Of a stretch of DNA of 64,000 bases, positions 23,401 through 32,982 are shown one piece after another (position 1 is the stretch's first letter; each line of letters opens with the position of its first letter). The position numbers were made by a program, and so were the translations under genes. The DNA is from Adiantum capillus-veneris (lineage: Eukaryota; Streptophyta; Polypodiopsida; Polypodiales; Pteridaceae), in assembly GCA_014529385.2 (NCBI GenBank), contig CM043964.1:131295420-131359419 (forward strand). Reading direction: 5' to 3'. A model generated the notes under the pieces. That model did not search any database and was not told where the DNA came from. It worked only from the letters and a program-made list of their open reading frames with translations.

Positions 23401-24752
23401 AGGCTCGACTTGTTGCAAAGGGTTATGCACAACAAAAAGGCATAGATTATGAAGAGACTTTTGCTCCCACTTGTCGTATGACTACTGTGCGTTTTCTATG
23501 TGCATTGGCAGCTCATTTTGGTTGGGATGTACATCAATCAGACATTGTTACTGCTTTCTTGAATGGTGACATATTTGAGGAAGTTTATGTAACGCAGCCT
23601 CGCGGTTTTGTCATAAAAGGACAAGAGGACAAAGTGTGCAAATGTAAGAAGGCTTTGTATGGGTTGAAGCAATCTCCTCGTGCTTGGTATGAGAAAGCTG
23701 ACACTCATTGGGTTAAACGAGGCTTTCGTAACAGTCCAACAGAAAGCACATTGTATGTAAAGCGTGAGGATGATGTATTTCTCATTGTGGTTCTTTATGT
23801 TGATGATTTGCTGATCACTGGACCAAATGAGAGACATATTGCTGAATTTAAGGCTGATTTGAATGCTACTTTCAAGATGAAAGATTTGGGGCTGTTGCAT
23901 CATTACTTGGGTATACAGTTTAAGCAGTGTGATGGTGGTATTGCCTTGTGTCAGAAAAGTTACATAGAGACATTGCTATGTAAGTTTGGACTTGAGGATT
24001 GCAAACCTATTGCCACTCCCATGGAAACAGGTTTGAAGTTGAGTCTACATGATGCTGGCGATCCTGCTGATGTCACTCTTTACCAAACTGCTGTTGGCTG
24101 CCTCATTTATGTATGCAACACGAGGCCAGATATTCAGTTTGCAGTCTCGCAGGTCAGCAGATTTATGCATAGCCCAGGGTCTAAGCATTGGCAGGCTGTC
24201 AAGAGGATTTTCCGCTACCTTAGTGGCACTTTACATCTTGGCTTGTTTTATCCCAAGGGGGGATCATTGCCGCCAGACTTACATGCTTTTTCGGACTCAG
24301 ATTGGGCTGGTTGTTTTGACACGCGAGTGTCCACAAGTGGTTTTTGTTTCATGCTTGGCAGTTCATGTATATCATGGTTGAGCAAGAAGCAACCTACTGT
24401 GGCCACTTCGAGTTGTGAGGCTGAGTACAGGGCAGTCTTCACAGCTACGGTTGAGTGTGTATGGCTCAGACGCCTTATGGCTGACTTGGGTGTTGGACAG
24501 GACACTGCCAACACTATCTACACTGACAGTCAGAGCGCATTGGCAGTTGCGAGGAACCCAGTTTTTCATGCTCGCACAAAGCACATTGAGGTGCATTACC
24601 ACTATGTCAGGGAGAGGCTCTCAGCAGGAGAGATCAGCTTGGCTTATGTGCCAACACAGGACAACCTTGCAGATCTTTTCACAAAGGCATTGTCTCGTGA
24701 GAAGCTTGAAGCTTTCCGCAAAGCTTTGGGCTTACTCCCCTTTGTGGACTGA
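20466..24752 (+). CDS. Copia2 gag-pol polyprotein
   Basis: This 1428-residue frame starts at the ATG at 20466 (ACCATGG, the first good context; an in-frame ATG at 20406 lies in the leader). Gag occupies about residues 1-280 and forms the particle. A CCHC knuckle (284-297, CHYCKANYHLIKSC) binds RNA. The aspartic protease has DSGA at 370-373. Integrase has an HHCC region from His508 and the catalytic triad Asp573, Asp636, Glu672 with DD35E spacing. RT has ARLVAKGYAQ, the AFLNGD region and YVDD at 1111-1114. RNase H starts near Asp1277 (SDSDWAG) and ends with ARTKHIEVHYHYVRE. All proteins come from one frame, as in other plant copia elements, so gag and pol are expected to be separated by proteolysis. 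Confidence 0.96.
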   Translation: MADNNNTDVFKMFAAEDRLDGDNYPMWAYMMQHVLVSKGVWNIVQGIDVRPGSEDVGDIEDVAGLAARIAAVRVVLPTAEQARWDVKDAQAHALIALSVKRTIIPHIRSAKSAKQAWDILAGLYASRNEAKIALLRKELESKIMHEEDDMDTFLASVKDINEQLIFAGEVISDSSLVQTVLDALPDSYQTFASTWRLMTQGNPEVVKFDALCTLLLQESLSRKNRTRQRAVEQAFIASQRKGGNSNAATSYGSAASGKNSVPNASAGSTSSGNSGDKGKKKMRCHYCKANYHLIKSCPKLKAKEAKKKEGGSTANAGSTTNAAIVESSVKGDCDADVDAEWAFSAECTYNPAVHDACLSVAADSHVWYFDSGATKHITSHRELFTSLESVPHGNSVTCANNASYPVQGVGKIVLTAANGSSFTLVDALYVPGIKKNLLSVSALARLGLVVKFVDDRCTVHDLSFGDEIVASGLLCRGLYKLTLYDKCGQNFANAVADSRAISDAKLWHARFGHLNFASLLRLQKSDMVASLPPLEAPIKHVCEGCILGKMQRSKFPKDGSVRATCRLQLVHSDVCGPMQTPSLGNYLYFVTFIDDYSRHAWVFPLKAKSEVFMCFKQFLAMAENVSKCTMGTLRSDRGGEYMSHEFNAFLASRGIKHQCTVPYTPQQNGVAERKNRSLTEMARCMVKSQALPHSFWLEAIMCATYVLNRCPTKALQSITPYEAWHDRKPSIEHMRVFGCLAYALVPQVQRRKLDDKAVKCIFVGYSAESKGYRLYHPQTKRILVSRDVVFVEDSVQPLLSCTRDCNVSSQDIYDTLLPLFSGGNTNVSSNEANEQPMGVSENVLEQPITDADVHDVLDEERAENEQASSMPKWLVHTLRDSKLDAPLSSRTRSGSRHASYASDCYALAVSSLHDVEEPLSFDEAQNSENWIAAMKSEYDALIENDTWTLCDLPPGKKAIGTKWVYKLKRKPDGEIDRHKARLVAKGYAQQKGIDYEETFAPTCRMTTVRFLCALAAHFGWDVHQSDIVTAFLNGDIFEEVYVTQPRGFVIKGQEDKVCKCKKALYGLKQSPRAWYEKADTHWVKRGFRNSPTESTLYVKREDDVFLIVVLYVDDLLITGPNERHIAEFKADLNATFKMKDLGLLHHYLGIQFKQCDGGIALCQKSYIETLLCKFGLEDCKPIATPMETGLKLSLHDAGDPADVTLYQTAVGCLIYVCNTRPDIQFAVSQVSRFMHSPGSKHWQAVKRIFRYLSGTLHLGLFYPKGGSLPPDLHAFSDSDWAGCFDTRVSTSGFCFMLGSSCISWLSKKQPTVATSSCEAEYRAVFTATVECVWLRRLMADLGVGQDTANTIYTDSQSALAVARNPVFHARTKHIEVHYHYVRERLSAGEISLAYVPTQDNLADLFTKALSREKLEAFRKALGLLPFVD

Positions 24753-24814
24753 TCTTGTCCTCAGGGCATGTCACTTCCCTTTACTCATGTGCCAGCTCTC
24801 GTTCACCGCATCAC

Positions 24815-24827
24815 TCCAGGGGGGATT
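24815..24827 (+). other. Copia2 polypurine tract
   Basis: AGGGGGGAT lies immediately before the 3' LTR and would prime plus-strand DNA. Confidence 0.85.
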
Positions 24828-25054
24828 TGTTACCATATACATGTGGTAGTGATGTGTGTGAACACACTAGGACCGCCGGGGCATTTTTTCCCTCTTTAGG
24901 AGGTTTTTTCCCCCGTGCATTGTATATACGCCCGTCACTCTAGGGCTATCTATCTTTCCATTGCACACTAAGGAATACACTCTCTATTGTGTACCTTGAG
25001 CTTCCTTCGTCTTCTCCAAGCTGTGTGTGTTTCTCTGCAACCCTAATTCCAACA
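24828..25054 (+). repeat. Copia2 3' LTR
   Basis: This 227-bp LTR is identical by eye to 19877-20103 and is followed by the TTTGG duplication. Confidence 0.96.
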
Positions 25055-25084
25055 TTTGGCTTAATCTCATTAATAAGGGATTAC

Positions 25085-25618
25085 ATGACCACTACAGGCA
25101 AGAAAAAGGCTAGTGAGCAACCAACTTCAACCTCCAACTTGCAACCCCGACTCTCACCCCTAAATCCTCCTGAAGCAAAGAGGCGAAGGCTTACCTACAA
25201 GATTGCCGCCCGTCTGCGAGTGCTCCCAGTGCACTTTGTGAATCGAGACACCACCAATCCCAAGCCAACCTCCTGTCCGCGTGAAGATCACTTTGGATAT
25301 TGTCCAAAGTGCTTTGGAGACTGGGTGAAAAGCCTCCCTGCCCTACCTTTGCTGCTAATTTTCAAGAAGTTATCTCAATCTAAGGAAACTATCTTAGTTG
25401 ATGATGTGCTGCACATTAATGGTGTCACTTTCATTCATCATGCTGATTATGGTAATAGCATCCAATTGTTGCTTGCTAAAAGGCTTAGCATTGTACAAAG
25501 TGTTGCCATCACGCCTTACGTCTTCATAGATGCATCAGGAAGAGTCGAAGTGATCCGAGGTGCTGACCTTCTGTGGCTGATCAGGCTCATTGGTCCCAAG
25601 GTGGTGCAACTAAGCTAG
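25085..25618 (+). CDS. Gypsy1 pre-gag frame, hypothetical 177-residue protein
   Basis: The ATG at 25085 opens a 177-codon frame in the Gypsy1 leader just after Copia2. The product has a basic patch (EAKRRRLTYK), a cysteine group (CPREDHFGYCPKC) that might bind zinc, and a hydrophobic C-terminal half. I recognise no family. Extra frames before gag are known in Ogre/Tat elements, and the second RNase H places Gypsy1 in that lineage, so an ORF1-like role is possible. It stops at TAG before gag. A further 79-codon frame at 25623-25862 has no features. Confidence 0.45.
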   Translation: MTTTGKKKASEQPTSTSNLQPRLSPLNPPEAKRRRLTYKIAARLRVLPVHFVNRDTTNPKPTSCPREDHFGYCPKCFGDWVKSLPALPLLLIFKKLSQSKETILVDDVLHINGVTFIHHADYGNSIQLLLAKRLSIVQSVAITPYVFIDASGRVEVIRGADLLWLIRLIGPKVVQLS

Positions 25619-25953
25619 GCTCTTGTGTGTAAGTATGGATGCCAATAATGAGAATGATGATCCCTGCATGTTTCCTTTCCATTTTGTGCGTCATATCCGT
25701 GTGAATATTTGTATTGATAGAAAAATCTTTTATCAGCAAAGAATAGCCCTGTTGTTTGGAGCCGAGAGACTTGGGGAAATCTTGCGCTCTCCTCATCCTG
25801 TCATTCTACCCTTACTAGACTATTACCATTCCTTTGATGTGTCGATCTTCATCCTATTTTGAGCTAAGTTGTGCTAAAGCTCCAAATTGTAATTACCATA
25901 CTCTATTTTAAAATAAATTGGAGCTATTTGTGTAATTGTTTACTCTCTCACTT

Positions 25954-26781
25954 ATGGCCTTCCCTAATTTTTATGGTAAGCCTGGGGAGGTTGCTCCAGA
26001 CTTTTTGGATAATTTGGAAATGGCCTTTCTGGTATCGGGAAGGGATGACGAAGCTACTAAGTTAAGGGCCTTTCCTTTGGTCTTGAGGGAAGGTGCAAAA
26101 TTATGGTATCAAACTTTGGCACCTGAAGAAAGAAGAGACTGGGAGTCCTTAAAGATGGCCTTCATCGAAGAATTTTGCCGCCATGAGCCTCCAGAGGAGA
26201 TATGGAGACAGCTCTTAGAGCTACGCCAAAAATCACCCAATGACTATAGAAGCTATGAAGGAAAGTTTTCCAACCTGTGGGAGAAATGGTGTGCATCACT
26301 AGGTGAAGGAGAAAGGGCGCCAGAATGCCTAAAGAAGGACTGTTTCTTGGCAGGGCTTTACCCCATCCTTCGAGAAAAGGTAAAAGGTAAATTCCCAGAT
26401 ACTTTTGATAAAGCTATGACTTATGCAAGGGAGAAGGATAGGAAGTTAAAATTCCAAGCTCAACTACAAGGGGGAATGGAGCCTCCACCGCTAGCTCAAC
26501 CTACGGCAAGGGTAGTAGCAGGGACAGGAGCAACAGACCAAGAGTCCTTTCAACAAGAATTACTTCAACAAATCACCAATCAACTAGAGAGCCTGTCCAT
26601 CAATCTGGTTCAAGGTGTAAGGGCTCCCCAGCCAGGAAATGAACAAAATAGACAAGAAGGACAAAGGCAAGCACGTGAGTACATTTGCTACAACTGTGGA
26701 GAGGTAGGCCACGGCATGTATTATTGCCCCCATCCACGACGCTATCAAGGAAATGGTAATCAAAGACGGCCTCCTCGCTAG
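25954..26781 (+). CDS. Gypsy1 Gag
   Basis: The first ATG of the open frame is at 25954 (MAFPNFYGKPGE), giving 275 residues. The N-terminal two-thirds match the plant retrotransposon gag layout (FYGKPGE, LREGAKLWY, WESLKMAFIEEFC, FLAGLYP). A CCHC knuckle (CYNCGEVGHGMYYC, near residues 245-260) binds RNA. The frame ends with TAG at 26779-26781, and the protease frame continues in the same phase right after it. Gag alone would build the particle, and readthrough would be needed for the enzymes. Confidence 0.88.
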   Translation: MAFPNFYGKPGEVAPDFLDNLEMAFLVSGRDDEATKLRAFPLVLREGAKLWYQTLAPEERRDWESLKMAFIEEFCRHEPPEEIWRQLLELRQKSPNDYRSYEGKFSNLWEKWCASLGEGERAPECLKKDCFLAGLYPILREKVKGKFPDTFDKAMTYAREKDRKLKFQAQLQGGMEPPPLAQPTARVVAGTGATDQESFQQELLQQITNQLESLSINLVQGVRAPQPGNEQNRQEGQRQAREYICYNCGEVGHGMYYCPHPRRYQGNGNQRRPPR

Positions 26782-27621
26782 CAAGTCACTCCTCTTCGAG
26801 CTAGGCCACTAAATGGACAAAATGCACACGTGGCTCCACCAATCCAAATATTGAGACCCCCTCCTCCACCACCACAAGCACCAGCAGAGATCCCTCCACT
26901 ACCATCGGGAGGGGAGGACAGGGCTATCTCTATCATAAGTCTTGAAAATGGTAAGGATAAAGGGAAAGAAAAATTGGAGGAAGCTGTTGCCATGCCAATA
27001 AAGAGAGTTAGGAGAAAAAGAACTGATGAAATGGAAGCTTCAGAGCCGGATAAAGGGAATGAGGGTTCCTCCCAAGTGATAGGAGACAAGAAAAGGAAGA
27101 TTAGGTCAAGGAGGCACATAGGAGTAGAATACTTTCCACTTGGGGTAGGATCCATACCTTACGACCTGGTAGAAGATGTGAGTAAGCAAGGACCAAAGAT
27201 TTCATGGCACCAACTCCTCCACCTTTCCCCAAAGATGCGTAGAACCTGGTCTAAGATGGTCAGCACCAGGAGGGCTAAGGCAAAGTCAGTTGGGTCTATT
27301 AGTGCAAGAGGCATGAAGGATATCGTGCCAGTCATTGATGCAGAGATTAAGAGTCAGCGAGTCTCCAATGTGTACGTAGATGGTGGAGCCGAGATTTGTG
27401 TTATGACAGAGAAATTAATGCACAGGTTGGGTTTGGAAGTAAACGAGCAAACTTCCTTACAAGCTAAGATGGCAAATAATGTAAGGGTGGCTTGTGTGGG
27501 AAAGGTTAATGGAGTGAAGGTTTCAGCTTTTGGTGTTGCAATCTCAATTGATGCTTATGTGATCCCAACTAAGGGGGAGGGCTATCCACTAATCCTTGGA
27601 AGACCTTGGCTTATGCTATGA
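26782..27621 (+). pseudogene. Gypsy1 protease region
   Basis: The frame is in phase with gag across the TAG. After a proline-rich and then basic linker, the retropepsin is visible near the end: VYVDGGAEICVM with DGGA in place of the retroviral DTG/DSG, a form I know from plant Athila/Tat proteases, and ILGRPWL at its end. The frame ends with TGA at 27619-27621 directly after RPWL, while the RT frame begins one base back, which points to a one-base loss or a recoding site at about 27610. Confidence 0.85.
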
Positions 27622-28805
27622 AAGCTAGGCAAGATTGGGAGACAGGTTCCCTTGAGTTGCGACCAAATCATAAGGTAGGTGGAAAGCAACACAAAATTGT
27701 GTATGACATGAAGCAGGGTAGACAACAAGACCTAGAGATGGAGACTTCTATGGATGAATGGAGCACAAGCAGTTGCTCTTCATCTGAGGATGAGTCATCT
27801 GAGGAGGATGATAGCTCTTTGGAAGTCATGGGTATAATACTGCGAAACCCAGAAGGAGAAGGTGGTCAAGACTCTCTAAACAAGGAAGAAGCCACAGGCT
27901 TAGAGGAGATGCTAGCTAAGGACCTACTAGAAGAAGAGAGAGAACCCTATTTGCAGGTACTAAAGAAGCATGCTGGCCTCTTTATAACTGATTACGAGCA
28001 CATTAAAGGAGTGACGGTAACCCAACACCATATCCAATTAAAGGAAGGTGCCAAACCAGTGGTGCAAAGGCTAAGGAGATTAGGGCTAGCGCAACAAGAT
28101 GCACTCTTAAAAGAATTAAAAAGATTACTCAAGGAAGGATTTATCTACCCAGTGGAAGATTCTGAGTGGGTGTCTCCAGTTGTGGTAGCACCAAAGAAAA
28201 ATGGGAAGTGGAGGGTATGTGTGGATTACAAGCCTCTAAACGCAGCCACAAAAAGGGACCATTTTCCTTTTCCTTTTCAAGATGAAATACTAAATGAAGT
28301 GGCTGGTCATGAAAGGTACACAGTGTGTGATGGGTACTCAGGCTACTTCCAAATCAGAATTGCAGATGAAGACCAAAGAAATACTACCTTCATAACACCT
28401 TGGGGGTGTTTTGCTTATAGAGTTATGCCTTTTGGTTTAACTCATGCCCCAGCTACTTTCCAGAGGTTTATGAACTTGGTGTTTCAACCTTACTTTGGTA
28501 AGTCCATACGAGTCTTCATTGATGATTTTTGCATTTACAGCTCTAGGGAAGTACATCTGTCCAAGGTTGATGAAGGTTTCACCCGTCTGGCCCAATTGGG
28601 TGGGCAATTGAATAAAGACAAGTGCCACATAGGTGAGAGCAAGGTCACTCTACTAGGCCATGTTGTGTCTCAAGATGGTATTGAGGCTGACCCTGAAAAG
28701 GTAAAGACATTGTTAGCTTTACCTACTCCTTCAAACGTGAAGCAACTAGTCTCCTTCATTCAAAAGGTTCTCTACATGGGACGATTCATACATCTCCTTT
28801 CTTAG
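27606..28805 (+). pseudogene. Gypsy1 reverse transcriptase
   Basis: This frame is phase-shifted from the protease and has no ATG of its own at the junction. An acidic linker (SSSEDESSEEDD) precedes RT. Conserved blocks: SEWVSPVVVAPKKNGKWR, VCVDYKPLN, motif A VCDGYSGYFQI with its catalytic Asp, AYRVMPFGLTHAPATFQR, and FIDDF with the catalytic Asp pair, then GHVVSQDG. TAG at 28803-28805 stops it between RT and RNase H. The next codons carry on in phase, so a former CAG is likely. Confidence 0.88.
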
Positions 28806-30794
28806 GCAATCTATCCTTTGCAGCAGCTCACTAAACACACTACATTGACATGGAGTGCGGAGGGTGAAAGGTGCTTTCAAGAAGTTAAAACCATTTTGAG
28901 CTCATTGCCTGTCGTCCTACAACCCACATGGGGTGAATTATTCTATGTAAATCCTAGTGTAGGTCCAGAAGCTCTAGGAGCTGTCTTGGTGCAAAAAGAC
29001 CCAAAGACATCTCTCATGAGACCAGTCTACTTCTCTAGTAGAGTGATGACAGCTGCTGAAAAGGGTTTCAGCGCAACTGAGCAATTGGTGCTAGCTCTTA
29101 AGTTTGCAGTGGAGAAGTTTCGGGCTTACTTACTTCCGAGACAATTTGTGGTGATCACAACTGAGGAGGTTTTTCCATATGCCCTACAACACATGGAATT
29201 GTCTCAAAGAATAGCAAAGTGGGTGGTGCAGCTTCAAGAGTTTGACTACACACTACAAGTAGAGGATTCTACCCGTGCTTGTTTGGCAGATGTCCTCACA
29301 CAAAGGTGTTATGAGAAGGCCAAGAAAGAGGCACCTAGTAAGGTACCGCCTATCCCAGAGCCTGAAGTTCTACTGGGAGCACACAGTCTATATTTTGATG
29401 GGGCTTACAAGAGGACCAAAGACAAGGCATCAGCAGGCATAGTAATATTAGGTCCAGAGAAGGAGAAGATCTTTGCAAAAGGGTTTCATCTAAAAGAGGT
29501 TCATTCTAACAATGAGGCAGAGTACCATGCCCTTGTTTTAGGGTTGCAATGTTGTCTTTCTCAGGGCATCACAAAGCTAAATGTTTTTGGTGACTCCATG
29601 TTGATTGTTAATAAAATGGTTGGTGTATGGGCCTGTAAAAATGACAAATTGTCTGTTAAGATGAGGGAAGCAAAGGCCTTGTTGAAGGGTTTTAAAGAAG
29701 TTCGAGTGCACTTTGTACCTAGAGATCAAAATCGAGAAGCAGATGCCTTAGCAGGTGAAGAACTACAAACTCTCATAGTAGGTGCTATCCTTGTGAAAAG
29801 TCCTTTATACCAGGGAAAGGAGGAGCTGCATGATTTACTTTACTTTCTTGAGCATTGTGAAGCACCCTCTGGTATGAGTAAAAGTGAACGTAGGTGGTTG
29901 GCAAAAAAAGCTACCAGCTATAGCTTAGTGAATGAGGACTTGTATTGTAGAGGGAAAGATGCTGTCTTAAGGAGAGTTCCTACATCCCAAGAGATAAAGG
30001 ATATTTTGTTTAGTTGTCATGAAGGTGTGTGTGGTGGCCACTTTGCACAAGAGATTACTAGCAGAAAGATTTTACAAGCAGGGTTCACGTGGCCAAGCCT
30101 CCATCGAGATGTACAACATTGGTGCCGCACATGTGAGGTTTGCCAAAAAGCTGGACCAAGGCGTCTTACCCATGAAAATCAGCATCCAATCAAAACCTAT
30201 GGGCCATTTGAAAAATGGGGGATAGATGCAATAGGGCCACTACCTTGCACTCAATCAGGGAAGGAATACATCATTATGGGGGTGGAGTACATGACCAGAT
30301 GGGCAGAAGCTCGTCCCACAAAGCGCATCACAGCCAAGGACGTGAGTGATTTCATTTTTGAATGCCTTTGTTGCCGTTTTGGCACACCTTTGGAGATTCT
30401 CTCGGATAGGGGACCGGGATTTCGAGCTGATTTAGTCGGACAATTGATGAGCAAGTTAAAAATCAAGCGTAGGCACTCTACACCATACTACCCTCAGTGC
30501 AATGGTCTTGTGGAAAAGGTAAATGGTCTTATATGTAAAATCATCACTAAGCAAGTGCATTTACATCCTAAGGCATGGGACAAACACCTAGATGCAACAC
30601 TTTGGGCCTACAGAACATCCTTTAAAACATCCTTGGGGTATACACCTTTTCACTTGGTTTATGGGCAAGAGGCACTATTGCCTATAGAAGTGGAGCTAGC
30701 GAGCCTCCGAGTTCTAAAAGCACATCAAGAGGATAGTCAAGAGAAGCAGGTGGAAGGAAGAATCATCGATTTGGAGAGGTTAGGGCTAGATTGA
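28806..30794 (+). pseudogene. Gypsy1 RNase H, second RNase H and integrase
   Basis: Three domains follow the RT in phase. The first RNase H (about 28.9-29.3 kb) keeps the fold motifs (SATEQLVLALKFAVEKFR) but its expected Asp positions read as PEALGAVL and VITTEE, so it looks catalytically dead. The second, about 29.39-29.76 kb, has a full Asp-Glu-Asp-Asp set in YFDGA, NNEAEYHAL, FGDSMLIVN and READALA, which is the plant/archaeal-type RNase H of Tat elements. Integrase shows the HHCC region (CRTCEVC) and DDE residues in GIDAIGPLP, LSDRGPGF and NGLVEKVNG. TGA at 30792-30794 ends it. Confidence 0.9.
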
Positions 30795-31148
30795 GAGTCA
30801 GCAGTAAAGTACTATGCAGCCCAGGCAGAGAAGAAATGAAAGAAGTTCAATCGCAACCTTGTCAAGAAAGGTATCAAGGAAGGTTCTTTAGTGCTCAGAT
30901 ACGACAATCGCTTTGATCGCAGGAAGGATGGTAAGTTCTTGCTTAAGTGGGAAGGCCCTTTTGTAGTGATACAGAGGTTCTCAAATGGTAGTTACCAACT
31001 AGGTGACCTAGATGGTAAGGTACATCAGACCCCGGTAAATGGTTGGCGATTGAAGGCCTACCAATGTCGTCTTTCACAGCCATATGCTGGTGAAATCAAT
31101 GCTAAGGATGGTTCAGAGGAGAGCTCATCATATTCGAGCTCCAACTAA
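30795..31148 (+). pseudogene. Gypsy1 integrase C-terminus
   Basis: The sequence continues in phase after the TGA at 30792 and has another TGA at 30837-30839. From about 30891 it encodes the C-terminal integrase segment, including KFLLKWEGPFVV and GSYQLGDLDG, a typical GPF/Y module. It ends naturally with TAA at 31146-31148. No chromodomain is seen. Confidence 0.8.
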
Positions 31149-31469
31149 GGTAACAATCATGTACATAGTCGTTTCAAAAAAAAAAAAAAAAAAAGAGAAG
31201 AAAAAAAAGAAAAAAAGAGAATGATACCAGTGAAAGCGGATATTGACAATGGATGGGGTATGGCTTTCAAGGGTCTAGGAGACCAGTTGTTAGTCATGGA
31301 TGGATACAATTATTCATCAGAAAGGACTAAACAGGGTGCATCAGCCAAGAAAGCAGTAACATGGCAAATTCAATTAGTACCAGGTGGGTAAGTATTCAAG
31401 AGAACCCTATTGTAGCACAACCTACAGCTAGAGGCATCAAATACCTCTAGCTTAAGGGGGAGGGCTATA
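31149..31469 (+). other. Gypsy1 3' untranslated stretch with A-rich run and polypurine tract
   Basis: This contains a run of 19 A at 31176-31194 followed by more A-rich sequence, then no coding signal. TTAAGGGGGAGGG (about 31452-31464) shortly before the LTR is the polypurine tract. Confidence 0.75.
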
Positions 31470-32982
31470 TGATGCATGGTTTTTAGGACCCCTTCTGAAG
31501 ATGCAATAAAGGCACAGTCAAGTGTTGGGGAGATGAGAATACTCTAGTCCAAGGGATCTCGAAAAAGAAGAAAAAATCTACTTCACAAGCACCAAAGAGT
31601 AAAAAGTGCCATGGACAGAAGATACGTGGGAACGAGCTCTTATGCATGCCTACAACCTATATCTTACAGAATAGCCCATTCTAGGTGTGAGTTTCTAGTG
31701 AAATTTACACGAGGATGTTCATGTGGACTCACAGCACAGCATACTCCGTTTTCACTTTTTTACCGACAGTAAATATTTTTTACCTACAGTAAATATTTTT
31801 CACCTACATGGTAAATACAAATCACTTTTTACCTACAGTAACTTTTTGTACCCATGGTAAATATTTTTTACTGCACCATAAGTATTTGGTAGGTAACAGT
31901 TCACTGTTACTAGAAGCAGTGATTGGGCATCAACAATGCAGTTACAGGAGGAGAAAAGGGGAAAATCTTATGGTAAAGGTGAGTCAATAGGGATAAAGAC
32001 TTTTGGGTTGAAAAGAGACATGCTGATTTTTTCAAAGAACACATGTCAAAAGAAGCCATGGTTGAGGATTTTTTGAGAATTTGATATTCAGGAGGACCCA
32101 GCTGCCACCTCCCCCCCGCAGGTCCCCCCCTGACATGTGCAAAACCTCCAGTTTCAACAGCCACCTTACCTGCTCTTAAATGCTGGTCAAGGCCTTATCC
32201 CCATGTGTCACAATCAGAAAAATCAGCATTTACCCTCCCCTCTCACATCACTCTAGAGAATATCTTGATGGTGACATATCAGGTGACCTCAATTTGTTGA
32301 CCACCCTAAGCAAAAAGTAACCCCAATCAGCGGATTTAAGCATGTTTATCCCTAATCCTAAACCCTCTCAGAAACCTATATAAGGAGGCCTTCTCTCACT
32401 CAAAACCAACACTTCACCCACTTCACCAAGCAATGAAGCTATGACGACATTGCTCACAACGAGGAGCTATGGATGGAGCTCTACTCTCTCTCCCTCTCTC
32501 TCTCTCCCTCTAGTATGCTACATTACTAGCCCTAAAACCTAAATAAGGAGTCTTCTCTCATGCTCCATGGCCACCATCCTCGCCATCATTCTCTAAGGTA
32601 TTGATGTGTTGCTAGTAGGATCATACCTACTTGCTGAGTTGATTGTTTTTGACAAGGGATTATGCCATCCTTGGCTTGCTTCTCTATATCCTTGTTATGT
32701 ATGATCAGATGCCGTTGTATCGTTAAGCTGATGTCTTGTGTATATATATGCTACATAAGGTCCCTAAGCTTCGTTTCTATGTGTTTTGCCATATGTTTTG
32801 ATGCCATCATAATGCCAGAAGTCTCACTTGCCTATGTGCACTATGTGTGAGGTCCCTAAACCTCTTAATTTAGGGTGGTGCCCCCTTTGTTTTGTTCTTT
32901 GCTTGTTTGCATGAGGCGTGATTTGTGGAGTGTGCACGAGTACAGAGGCCACCTGATTGCACTGCTCTTTTTCCCGCTATCA
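31470..32982 (+). repeat. Gypsy1 3' LTR
   Basis: This 1513-bp LTR matches 17864-19395 with few substitutions and one fewer AGTAAATATTTTTTACC unit. TATA box at 32377-32385. The GAATC duplication follows at 32983-32987. The remaining 32983-33234 is older host sequence with no recognised feature. Confidence 0.95.

Larger units (their letters stand above)
19877..25054 (+). mobile_element. Copia2: apparently complete Ty1/copia element
   Basis: The element is 5178 bp with LTRs at 19877-20103 and 24828-25054 (227 bp each, identical by eye) and a perfect TTTGG duplication (19872-19876 and 25055-25059). It sits in the Gypsy1 leader and belongs to the same family as Copia1. The single long frame is open, all catalytic motifs are present, and the primer site and polypurine tract are in place. 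Only base 12 of the PBS deviates from Copia1. It is the best candidate for a recently active element in the window. Confidence 0.97.
17864..32982 (+). mobile_element. Gypsy1: Tat-type Ty3/gypsy element carrying Copia2
   Basis: The LTRs, 17864-19395 and 31470-32982, start TGATGCATGG and end CTATCA. They are flanked by a perfect GAATC duplication (17859-17863 and 32983-32987). Without Copia2 the element is about 9.9 kb. Order: LTR, PBS, leader with pre-gag frames, gag, protease, RT, RNase H, second RNase H, integrase, A-rich stretch, polypurine tract, LTR. LTR similarity is high apart from a roughly 20-bp repeat-unit difference, so it is fairly young. The coding part has a frameshift and four in-frame stops, so this copy is probably dead or depends on recoding at the first stop. 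Confidence 0.95.
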
